From Nymphaea colorata (Eukaryota; Streptophyta; Magnoliopsida; Nymphaeales; Nymphaeaceae): a DNA stretch of 64,000 nucleotides. The notes below the pieces were generated by a model. That model saw only the letters and a program-made list of their open reading frames with translations, was not told the DNA's origin and did not search any database. The DNA is taken from assembly GCF_008831285.2 (NCBI RefSeq), contig NC_045148.1:4900001-4964000 (forward strand), in the 5' to 3' direction. The position numbers and the translations under genes were made by a program. This document shows positions 26,962 through 35,871 of the stretch, one piece after another. Every line of letters begins with the position of its first letter. Position 1 is the stretch's first letter.

Positions 26962-27540
26962 ACAAGAAGAAACTGAGGAGAAGAAGCCGTAGCCAAAATG
27001 TTTTGCACGGCCTCTATTTATAATCTCATTTTCAGAATTCTAAGAGTCTCCAATCGTAGAATCCTAGGAGATTTCACAAGCTCCAAGGACATTAATTACA
27101 TCATAGAAACCTAAGAGACTTCACATATTACAAGGATATTAACTACAACATAGAATCCTAGGAGACTTCCCATATAACAAGGATATTAACTATAACATAG
27201 AATCCTAGGAGACTCTTCACATGTTACAAGGACATTAAATATTTTAACACATTCTACAAGGAGGTGGAATCCTAAGAGACTCCTCTTCAACGTGCTGGTG
27301 AAGGATTTATATTTTAACAACAAATACATGCTGAAGTAATTGCCCATGTGTGTGTTTGTGTATGTATTTTGTGGTTTTCAGATATGTTTTTTGGTCGTTT
27401 ATGTGCAGGGTTTTTCGGATAAGTATGTTTTCCAGGGAACCATAAAAAACAAGTATAGGCAGATTGGAAATGCAGTACCACCTCCACTGGCATACGCACT
27501 TGGTTGGAAGCTCAAGGAAGTGGTGGATACAAAGCACTAA
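8714..27540 (+). CDS. MET1: MET1/DNMT1-type maintenance DNA (cytosine-5)-methyltransferase
   Basis: This nuclear enzyme copies CG methylation onto newly replicated DNA using S-adenosylmethionine. Ten coding exons fit GT-AG splicing with matching phases: 8714-11650, 12181-12345, 12498-12684, 12766-12877, 13476-13623, 13712-13909, 14737-15015, 19959-20117, 20405-20623, 27409-27540. Together they make 1511 codons plus stop (Arabidopsis MET1 is about 1534). Exon 1 holds two replication-foci (RFD) domains (about residues 92-240 and 355-500), an acidic stretch (642-675), BAH1 (about 700-830) and most of BAH2, which finishes in exon 2. Catalytic motifs: [10 protein letters not shown] (1080), IV PPCQ with nucleophile Cys1182, VI ENV (1222), VIII QSRKR (1264), IX RECARSQ (1462), [10 protein letters not shown] (1488). 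All key residues are intact. The ATG at 8714 is the first in frame and gives the usual MET1 N-terminal layout. The oddity is transposon load: introns 7 and 9 are 4.9 and 6.8 kb. Exon limits come from reading the sequence, not from transcripts. Confidence 0.95.
11651..12180 (+). other. MET1 intron 1 (no other feature)
   Basis: GT at 11651 follows ...DIRE and AG ends at 12180 before VYYSNETR; phase 0. Nothing else is seen apart from a short GGCTTGGGCAT...GGCCCAACTAG stretch near 11760-11815 that resembles dispersed repeat DNA. Confidence 0.8.
12878..13475 (+). other. MET1 intron 4 (no other feature)
   Basis: Phase 2 intron splitting an Arg codon (AG|G), between VIL and EIMERCGD. Ordinary AT-rich intron sequence with no element ends seen. 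Confidence 0.8.
14237..14536. mobile_element. hAT-like MITE, copy A (MET1 intron 6)
   Basis: 300 bp element with an 8 bp direct duplication ATGCTGCA on both sides (14229-14236 and 14537-14544). The left end is CAATGTCACATGGGTATG. The right end, read inwards on the minus strand, is CTATGAAACATGGGC. Subterminal GTAC/AGGTGCG/TATG words are shared with copies B, C and D. There is no coding capacity. An 8 bp duplication fits the hAT superfamily. Confidence 0.75.
15840..17850 (-). pseudogene. Ty3/gypsy gag-protease fragment, minus strand, in MET1 intron 7
   Basis: Order on the minus strand: a primer-binding-site relic at 17833-17844 (TGGCATTAGAGC, two transitions from the initiator-Met TGGTATCAGAGC); a gag start at 17440 ([10 protein letters not shown], coiled-coil-like); a gag end at 16737-16360 with the CFHC zinc-knuckle start; then a protease at about 16400-15940. 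The protease includes [13 protein letters not shown], a catalytic loop read as LVETRST where the family has LVDSGST (the Asp and Gly are lost), a [14 protein letters not shown] block and an LVLGIQWLQGLGEV-like block with stops. There is no reverse transcriptase or integrase. It is an old, truncated and frameshifted copy. A palindrome TGTTAGCC-TTGC-GGCTAACA lies at 17461-17480. LTR limits to the right of 17850 were not resolved. Confidence 0.75.
18361..18756. mobile_element. hAT-like MITE, copy B (MET1 intron 7)
   Basis: 396 bp. Left end CTACGTCACACGGGTGTGG; right end on the minus strand CTAAGTTACACGGATACACC. A perfect 8 bp duplication ATATGTAT lies at 18353-18360 and 18757-18764, although the surrounding sequence is itself rich in ATGTAT. 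Same subterminal GATACGGGTGCGG words as the other copies; no coding capacity. Confidence 0.7.
18823..18855. repeat. (AT)n microsatellite
   Basis: Uninterrupted AT dinucleotide run in MET1 intron 7, within a longer region of TATG/TATA words. Confidence 0.95.
21334..21691. mobile_element. hAT-like MITE, copy C (MET1 intron 9, degenerate)
   Basis: The right end on the minus strand is CTAAGTCACATGGGTATG, followed by GTTCGGGCATAGGT words and a GATACGACAACTTT stretch as in the other copies. The left end, near TAAAGTCCACATACCCG, is worn. Flanking octamers match at only 5 of 8 positions, so the left limit is approximate. Confidence 0.5.
21865..22326 (-). repeat. Copia LTR, left copy (3' LTR of the minus-strand element)
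   Basis: 462 bp, beginning TGTTAAAATATA and ending TCTATCA on the minus strand (TG...CA). It contains a long GA run (about 21922-21962) and several repeats of an AATCCTAGGAGACTTC word. The polyprotein stop codon TAA falls just inside this LTR. Confidence 0.95.
22321..26639 (-). pseudogene. Copia gag-pol polyprotein, broken by one frameshift and one stop
   Basis: Start MENLSHFG at 26639; the open frame upstream of this is LTR and leader sequence, not protein. Domains in order: gag with zinc knuckle [14 protein letters not shown]; protease FLDSGAATH; integrase with HHCC finger and DDE core ([28 protein letters not shown]); RT ([39 protein letters not shown]); RNase H ([35 protein letters not shown]). 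The frame is lost at an A6 run, 23339-23344 on the + strand, just before YVDD. A TGA at 22624-22626 replaces the usual Trp in the RNase H region. Everything else is intact. Last residues EGGC, with the stop inside the 3' LTR. Confidence 0.95.
26845..26859 (-). other. Copia primer binding site (initiator Met-tRNA)
   Basis: Directly inside the 5' LTR on the minus strand: TGGTATCAGAGCGCC, matching the 3' end of plant initiator methionine tRNA. Confidence 0.9.
26860..27319 (-). repeat. Copia LTR, right copy (5' LTR of the minus-strand element)
   Basis: 460 bp. Matches the left LTR throughout, apart from GA-run length (about 26918-26955) and one neighbouring base difference. Confidence 0.95.
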
Positions 27541-28339
27541 GATCCAAGTGCCTAGATGTAAGCCTTTCACAAAAGTAGATGTAATTTGACAATTTGCCTT
27601 GTCAATTCTTCTACTTATTTTCTAACTCATTTGCGCATACCAAGCTCTTCTTGTCCTTCATTATCTATGATTGATAATTTGATGTCATGTTACAAGCTGG
27701 AAAACCTTTTTTGTACAGGTAACATGTTGTGCAAGGACTCATATATTTGGAATGTGAAATACAAATCACCTAATTTTCTTGCTAAAATTGCCCACGCGTA
27801 TCTAACTATCCCTTGCATGAGCAATGCAATAACTGCCCCCCCCACCCCCTAAAAAAAAACCAAAAAGAAGAAAAAAAAGAATCTTTAGTCACTATCTTAA
27901 TTATCAAAATGTTGTATTCTTTCTTGGGAGGCTGTAAAGAAAAGCTTGGTACTTTTATATTTTCAGATGCATACCAAAATCTTTCCAACTTGTTAGCAGT
28001 AAAAATAAGTTGGCTGGAGCTCAAATGTTGGTGCAGGTCTGTCAACCTCTGGTGCTCCCAAATTAATTTCAAATTATGAGATGTGCCAACCAAAAGCTTT
28101 CCAATTTGTTAGCAATAAAAACAAACTGGCTGGAACTCAGTTGTATTGTCCAGGCTTGTCACAGAACGGCACTTTTGTTCAAATGGTATTCAAACGACTA
28201 ACTCAAAGCATGATAACAAGATAGTACTAAGCTCATTTGCAGTTTTATCATTTCCAAGCAGCTCCAAAAATGCATCTCCTGCCTCCCTTCAGCTGCTACT
28301 CAGAAAGTATAATGTTGCACTAAAGATCCCGATGCCCTA
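27541..28339. other. Downstream flank of MET1 with a short tandem duplication
   Basis: No gene. A 60-65 bp segment starting CTTTCCAACTTGTTAGCA at 27981 recurs at 28097 (period 116). No standard AATAAA polyadenylation signal was seen close to the MET1 stop. Confidence 0.6.
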
Positions 28340-29012
28340 GTTTAAGGCCCACTTAGAAGTAGAGTAAAAGGCTTCATGTCTTTCACTTGGAAGTAGAGTA
28401 AAACAGGTTATGATAAGTTGGACACATATGGGCTTTGACCAATTTAAGAGACTAAAGAAACTTTATATTTCAACACACCCTCTTAAACTTGGGATGATTA
28501 AGAGACATCATTTTAAGTTTATCAACAAGTCTTTTGAATTCGAAAGGTGGTAAGTTTTTTGTAAATATATCAGCAACTTGGTCTTCAGTCTTTATATATT
28601 CAAGAAGTATTAATCATTTTTCGTATGTCTTTTTTTGTAAAATGACAATCAATCTTGATATGTTTTGTTTTTTCATGGAATTCTGGATTTTTAGCAATGT
28701 GAATTGCACTCGTATTATCACTAATTGATATATGGTTCAGTTGTGGTCGTTGTGGACCGGAGTTTCAACTTCTTCTTGTAGCCACCTTATCTAGATTACT
28801 TTAGTTGTAGTTTGAGTCATAGCTTTATATTCAGCTTCAGTTGTAGGCAATGTTACCCTTTGTTACTTACATTTTCAGAAAAACTTATACTTGCTAAAAA
28901 AGATACAAAATCTAACTGTAGGAATCTATCTCGAGTGGATCCTCCAAAATCAGCATCACAATATGCAACAAGTTTCGAATTGAATGAAGAGGATTTCCTC
29001 CAAGTCTATTGA
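28340..29012 (-). pseudogene. Ty1/copia 3' fragment (RNase H end plus start of 3' LTR)
   Basis: Read on the minus strand: LVAYCDADFGGSTRDR near 28980-28930, a damaged SAEAEY region near 28830, then ISDNTSAIHIAKNPEFHEKT, IKIDCHF, YIKTEDQVADIFTK and LKMMSLNHPKF. A purine-rich tract (AAGTTTAAGAGGGTG) then leads into a TGTTGAAATATAAAG LTR start at 28475. It differs from the intron copia element and is truncated on both sides. Confidence 0.8.
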
Positions 29013-29096
29013 AACACCCCACCCTAAAATATCTAAGGCCCGGTGGAAACTAGTTTAGTGGTTCGCTCCACCCTATAATATCTAATGGATTTTCGG

Positions 29097-30099
29097 CTGT
29101 CACAATGGTACGCTCAAGTGGTGGCGTAACCCGTACCGGTACGCCAGTACGGGCCGGTATGTTTGGATCTAGTTCTGGGTCGGAACTAGATCCAAACCAT
29201 ATTTTAATAACGTAAAAACTAAAATCCCGACCCTCCTTCTCCTCTTCTCAACTTTCTTCCTTCCCTCGGCAGTGAGTATTTGCAGCAACCTTGGGCAGCG
29301 GCGGCGATTGGATGGCAACGGACCGGCAACTGCACGACGATGGACCGGCGACGAATGGCAGCAGTGTTTAGGGTTTTGCCTCTTGATGCCCAATATTGTG
29401 ATTTTGTCTCTTGATGCCCTATTTTGTGCTTAAAAACATGTTTTGGCTTTCCGTGGTGCATTAGTTTTGCCGTTATTCGATGGAATTTGGGCAGTTTTGT
29501 TCTGAAAACTTAGGGATGATTGGAAGTTTTTCAGGGTTTTTGTAAAGCTAAAAAGTATGATTTCTCTTGAAAGTTCTAGCTGCTCAAGTTGTCATAGGAG
29601 ATGGTGGTTTTATATTTTGAAGTCTGTCGATATCCTTTTTCATTTTTCTGTTGCTAATGGAAGACGATGACTTTTACACATCCGAATTCTCCGCTCATGG
29701 TTGGAAAAAACAAGTTCAAGGCTGGTGTTCGTGGGTCTGACATGACAAACTTCTTCTTCTTCTTTTTGATCCAGTTTTTGGTTGATATTACACTCTATCT
29801 ATGGGGAAATCCAAGAATTAGAGAGAAGGAACATTTGATGTTTTTTTGTTCTTTTTTTATTTATGACTTTAGAGATTATCTATGGACTGATGAAAGGAAC
29901 ATTGTATGTTTTTTTGATCTATGGATTCATGAAAGGAACATTGTATGTATTATGACATGTGAGAAGATTTTTTGGTTTTTTTTATTTTTGGTATTATAAA
30001 TTAATAATATTATAATAGTCACCATACGCATACCAAGATTTACGAAAACACCGTATCAGTACCCGTACCGGCACCTATACCCGTACCATTGTGACATAG
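29097..30099. mobile_element. hAT-like element, copy D, 1.0 kb with unique interior
   Basis: A perfect 8 bp duplication ATTTTCGG lies at 29089-29096 and 30100-30107. Right end on the minus strand: CTATGTCACAATGGTACGGG. Left end: CTGTCACAATGGTACG with two bases missing. Subterminal GGTACGGGT / GCCGGTACG words as in copies A-C. Unlike those, it carries some 800 bp of unrelated interior, including a CT-rich part, GTGAGT at about 29271 and a GC-rich GGCGGCGATTGG section, possibly acquired DNA. It has no transposase. Confidence 0.75.
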
Positions 30100-30107
30100 A
30101 TTTTCGG

Positions 30108-33100
30108 CACTAAGGGAAATTGTTCTAATTTGAGTAGGTTGTCAACTGACGACATATTGGCTTTATCATAACTTTGCACAGGGTGATACATATATTGTTC
30201 AATAGTGGCCTGTATTGCCTCAATTTCTTTATTTTTAAAATTTAAAATAGATTATTATAACTTCATTTAGAAAATAAAAAATAGAAGGAATGCAAACTTA
30301 TATGGGCTCATAATGTGCAGGCTGATATAGTGTTACATTAACAATCGTATAAATTGAAAAGTAGGCTCTCAAGTCCCCTTTCTTTTAATAAAAAGATAGT
30401 CATATCACATTATCAATTTTCATGAAGGACTTCATCTAAACATATAATAAAAAAAATATATTATTATATGATCATACTATCTTTTTCAAGGAAAACTTCG
30501 AATAAACCCTGCCATTGGAAGATCTGTGGATCCTATGGAGTCTGCTCGATCTAGGGAATGACGGGCATCTTGTCTTTTCATTCACTTGCCATCTTAGACA
30601 CTCAGACTCAATATGGCAGGGGGAAGGGGTCTCTTGTGGCGAGACACTATTGCTATCGCGCCTAGAAAACCCAAAAAAAATGAAAAAAGACTCTATAGCT
30701 CTGCAAACCAAGGGTTGTGTTAGGTCCAAAAATTACGGTGATAGAGGAAAAATACCAGCCGGGGCCTCGCCCGACGTATCCATGCAGCAAGTGGCCGAGA
30801 CGGATAGCGAATGGCCTCCAAGGGCCTCTGCAGTAGCCAATTGGGCGTCGGCTGCACACTCGCGGGTTGGTGTGGCCGACCGTCCTGTAGCGATGAACAA
30901 CGTGGCCTCAAGTGGAAGTGTGTCATCCACTCAACAGCAAACTCTCGGCAGCAAGGGCATCATGCTTGTCGCCAGCGAGTAGCAAGTCCTCGTTACGCTC
31001 TAGTGCACTGCTGGCCATTAACCCACAAAACCAACAAGTAAATAATCAGCGAATCTAACAAAAGGAGATCAACAAGAATGTAGAGACTTCACTAGCCTGC
31101 AACTACGTCGGATTCAAGAGAGAGATTCGGGGAGGCCTGGCTTTGGTGACAGATGCAACCTTTGCCGGATGTTGCAAGAGGACACGCCACTGCAAGAGTC
31201 GCTGCTGGAGGGATGACCGAGCTGACATGGTGTCAAGAGAGGGGACTGAAGGAGGTACCCTTTCATGCCTTATCTGCAAGTTTGTCAATTGATCTGAGGC
31301 GTCTCCAAGCACCATGCTGCTCCTGCTCCCAAGGATCGCACTCTGCTGCTCACAGGGGACGGCAATTACAGTTTTCCCGGCTGAACAACAGCCCTATCTT
31401 CACCCTTGAGTTGGTTACAAGCGGACCCAATGCCCCAAGCCTTACCACAATCTCTCAGGTATAGTACTATTCAGGCTTTAAAGTTACAAACTGAGTGCGA
31501 TACAAACAAAATTAATCCTCTTGCATCTCACTTACACACCCAATCAACTAGGTAGGTCTCACGCCCAGGGGCTGTGTCCTCGGCACCCTGTTTTCGAGGA
31601 GGAGCCCTCTGCTGGTCGCTGGCAGGTGGCCCGGTAGGAATGAAAATGCATCTCTGCCCGTTCTAGATGGTGGACAGAGAAAATACCAGCTGAGTTCTCT
31701 GGGCATGCAGAGCAGCAGCAGTCAGGACGAGTCCACGGCCTCCAAAGTCCCACCAGGGATTGCAGACACCGACAGGGAGAGCCGTGACCGTGTCGGCAGT
31801 CGGCAATGGGATGCAGCCTCTAGCCAGGGTTGGGAGGTTCTCCTCGCGATGGGTCAGAAAACGTGGGGACAGATTAGCAAGAACAAAAGAATAGCCAAGG
31901 AACAAAGGAAGATAATGCTGGAACACTTCACCGAATGGTCGTGTGTCCCAAAAGTTGAGTTGTTGATATGGGGAGGGTAGAGTTCCTTGTGCAACACTCT
32001 CTCGACTAGGCACGGGTGCCGGTGCTGCAGGATCGATCGGCGAGGCAGATGCCGTCGTCGCCAGCGCCTTCGTTCCTCCACCCGTCGGGACGTCGCTCAT
32101 AAGGGGTGTCACACAGAGAACACATAGCTTACTATAGGCAAGGAAAATTGATTAATGCGAGAAAGGATGCCTGGAGACCTTACCAGTCGAACGAGGATCC
32201 CAACAAGTGTCTGGGGGAGCGAACGAAATTTTCGGCGTCTCTTCCTCAGATGAGCGCTGAAACAAAGGCCTCAGGGGAGGCAGCCGGAAATCGGGAGGTT
32301 CTGGCCGGCTCCACTCACCACGCCGGTCGAGCAGGTGCTTGTTGGGATCGCCAAGGCCCGATGGCGCAGTCTGTAGCTTCTGGAACCCAACGGAGGTCGG
32401 CACCAGCGCCGCGAGCAAGGAAAGGGGACGCCAGAAAACTTGAAACAGGGAGAGAGACGGCCAGGAATCCGAAGTTTCCGGCCACGAGAGGCTACCTCAT
32501 GGGTCGAGCTTGGGCTCATTAGGGTCGCTAATCTCCGAGGACGCTGTCAGTGAAGTTTGATGTGGAATGGTGACCGGAATCGCGAACGGTGGTGCAAGGG
32601 GCAAACTCACCGGAGGAACTCGAACCTGAGAACCTGATGGTCTTCTAACGCGAGGAACAGGTAAAATCCAGAGCGAATTGACCGGGTATTACTTGGGGAG
32701 GTCAGTGAGACTCGGACGACGCTGTGCAGGCAGGCTCTCGACGGGGTTCACTGCGAAAATTATGAGGAACAAAATGGAAGAGTAACCGGCGGAGAAGCTA
32801 CCACGTCAGGTGCGAACCAGGTGGTAGGGAGGAGGTCAGTGAGACTCGGGCGACGCCGTGCAGGCAGGCTCTCGACGGGGTTCACTGCGAAAATTGTAAG
32901 GAACAAATGGAAGAGTAACCGGCGGAGAAGCTACCACGTCAGGTGCGAACCAGGTGGTAGGGAGGAGGATTGTCGGGGTCATGACGGCATTTGTCACTGC
33001 CGAAAATTTTGCCGTGATCGGAGGAAGCTATTCGAGTGTCGTGGTGGTGTGGGGAGTCGCTCAGAATTGCCGAAGAAGAACCACATCACCGGGAATAGTC

Positions 33101-34370
33101 TGCATCTGTTTCTACTGGGAAAAACGTTCGAAGAACCACGTTGATCGTTTTCCGCCAGAGTTTTTGGAGTTTCAGGGAGGGAGGTACCACATGAGATGGC
33201 GATATCGAACAAGAAGCCAGCGAATGGGCTGCCAGGAAACCCTCTGGAATTTTAGAATCTGGTTTACAACTTGGTCGAAAAGCTCGTTCTCCTTCGGCGA
33301 GAAGGGGTTTATCGGGTGGGAAAGAAGAAACCGGCTCGACCGGTGTTCCCTGCGCGGAACCGGCGCGTGTGAAAACCGCATGCCTGTCAAACCGGTTCCA
33401 ACCGGTTCGGATCGCCTGAACCGGCTGAGTTACTAAAACAAAACCCGGGTTGGCTGCCTAGTACAAGCAAAAAGGTTGAGGTCCGGATATTTACCCACCA
33501 TTACAAACATCCGAAAACCCAAAAGACAAGCGGGTCAAATCTTGTCGATACTGGTGACGTGCTTCCTCCTTCGTGCGCTGATAACGAGCGGTGGCAACGG
33601 CTAGCCAAGGCAACGTGCGGTGGCAACGGCTAGCCAAGGCAGCTGACTGGCCTGGGCCAAGCTTGGTAGGGTCTCTTGTTCGTGCTTTTCGACGTCGGAC
33701 AATGCTGTTAGCCCCAGGTCGCCGTCCTTGGCAGCGCTCCTCGGCTGCCGTCTATCCCCTGGCTCGACTGGTCGGGTGACGTTTTGCAGGGTCTTGGCCA
33801 TGTTTTGCTCCCTTGAGGCCACTTCACTCTCAGCTATCCCGGCCGCACCTGGGAGGGCTGTAACACCAAGATCACAACGAGTTCGATAATGAACAAGGAC
33901 CATGGACAAGAATTTCACGATCCCAAAACATGCGCCACGAATTGTTGGTTGTCTGCAGTAATAGGAAAAACTATTCAGGAACATGGGTCGACCAATCGAC
34001 GTCTGCAGTTGATCTTGTCACCTGAAGCAGCTTAGAGCCCAGACAATGGATGGCTGGGATTGGGGTGAGCTGAGATCTTCGATAATGCTGCCGAAGCACA
34101 ACACGTGCGAGGGGATGCGTCCAAGTCATGAGGGAGTACTTGGTTCTCTGAGTGCTTGAGGCAGGTCGACCCACGACCAGATGACGCAGATGAGTAGGAG
34201 GCAAACTAAGAATCTGCCTCTCGAAATGTCTGCATCTCTATTGTTGCTTAGGTGAAGTTAGGAATGCCACAGAAGTGGAACCGGGTCCCTAGCAACACCA
34301 CAATGTACGAAGCAAGCGTCGAAGGCTTCGTGTTCTCAAGATGTTGTAGAGAGAACTGACGAAGAGCAGG
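30108..34370. other. GC-richer repetitive region, no recognised gene
   Basis: Many overlapping short frames on both strands (for example 31663-32112 minus, 149 codons, and 33601-33984 minus, 127 codons) lack any domain that I recognise. Base composition and the internal duplication at 32701-32967 suggest decayed LTR-element DNA. It is interrupted on the right by the solo LTR and resumes for about 100 bp at 38279-38382. Confidence 0.5.
32701..32967. repeat. Two-copy tandem duplication, period about 133 bp
   Basis: GTCAGTGAGACTCGG begins at 32701 and again at 32834. The copies run on together through GTTCACTGCGAAAATT and CAGGTGGTAGGGAGGAG with only a few substitutions and single-base indels, so the duplication is fairly recent. 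Confidence 0.9.
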
Positions 34371-35833
34371 TGTTCGCACCCCACCCCTTTCTCAAAGGGG
34401 GTCGAAATGTGAATCAGTAAAATTTTTTTAAAATTGAAGGGTTTGAGAAAAAAATATAAGAGAAAGGGATCCGCCTGTCGGTATGAGGTCCAACCATTCC
34501 TGCCGCCTTTAACATGGGTAATTGAATAAAAGATTAAGGATCATTTAGATCATATACGAGTTATTGATGCAAATCCAATGTGCTTGTGCATTGAGATTTT
34601 GGATTGAAGAACCAAAATTCATTTTGAATAAGTGATTTGAACTTGTTTTGAAAATGGATTTGAAGATTGAAGAGTTTTCAAGTTGATTTAAAAACCATTG
34701 TTTTGGTGTCATTTGATTTGAAGTCTGTAATTCTTTGGGATTTTGAAGATTGAAATTGGGTTCTTTGTTGTGAACTCTAGATGATTCATGAGTTGAAATT
34801 ATGATCAACTTTTGAAAAATAGCTAAGTTTTTTTAGCAAAGAAAATTGATTTTTGAATTCTTCTTTTGCCAAATCGAATGATTTGGTTTGGTAGAGTTTA
34901 TCCTTTTGATGAAACATAAGTTCCAAATTGCTAGAAAACGTGTTGTTTTCTAAATACATTTTGACCAAGACTATTAATGTATTGATTGTGTTTTCTTTTG
35001 AAATGAAGTGAAGTTTACAAATTCTTGTTGCAATATGACTTGGTCACTTTTTGCAACTCAAATTTAAATCACTTAATTTCTTGAGAACGTGCATGTGGTG
35101 CTATTGATTTTAAGTGAAAGTGAATGCATGAAAGGAGAAGGGAAATTATATGAAACATTCATTCTTCTTTTTCTCATAATCTTTCAAGATTCATTCATTA
35201 CAATCTATGCATGAAGATTGATTTTAATTAAAATATAAGACTTTCTCTAAATGTGCTTATTATATTGTTGAGCACATGAATTAGAGATTCTAAGAACCTT
35301 TCTTTCTCTCTAAAATCAAACAAAATTTCATATTCTTGTCATAGAACATCCATTCATTTCTCGGACTATTAAAACATTTTTGATCTTGTTCTTTAAGAGA
35401 TACAAAGATGAGAATTTTGGAAGTGTTCTTGAGACTCAATTAATCAAATGTAAGTCTGAAAATTGGTGAATGAAATCAGAAATTTCTAAAAAGCTTTTAG
35501 AGAGTTGATTAGGTAGGACTAGAACCTTTTTATTGTTCTTCAAAATATAGCCACTTTGTGGCTGAAAATTGACATCGCAAATATATAAAATTTGATATTC
35601 TTAAGCTAATTCCAATAAAACATGGTTTGATTTCAACAACTTACATACATTTTATGTATGAATTGCTGAAAATAAAAGAAAATTTAAGATGAAATGAAAT
35701 GATTTCATAGCCTTGTACTACGAAAATCAACAAAATGGTCACCCTTCTTAAAAACCAGTTTGGAAATGTATTCCAACCTGATTTTAAAAGAGGAAAATGA
35801 TTTTTAACAAGAGATTGCATGTGTGTGTGTATG

Positions 35834-35871
<38 letters not shown>

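Larger units (their letters stand above)
21865..27319 (-). mobile_element. Young Ty1/copia LTR retrotransposon in the last MET1 intron
   Basis: 5455 bp, transcribed opposite to MET1. LTRs lie at 21865-22326 and 26860-27319. A perfect 5 bp target duplication ACAAA flanks it at 21860-21864 and 27320-27324. The primer binding site, polypurine tract, gag, protease, integrase, RT and RNase H are all present in copia order. The two LTRs are essentially identical outside a GA microsatellite, which means a recent insertion. It expands MET1 intron 9 from about 1.3 kb to 6.8 kb. Confidence 0.95.

Noticed and set aside
26640-27008. The first 123 residues of the long minus-strand copia frame
   Set aside because: They are encoded by the 5' LTR, primer binding site and leader. 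The conserved gag start MENLSHFG is at 26639.
31663-32112. 149-codon minus-strand frame as a gene
   Set aside because: No recognisable domain, high-GC repeat context, and equally long frames on the opposite strand.
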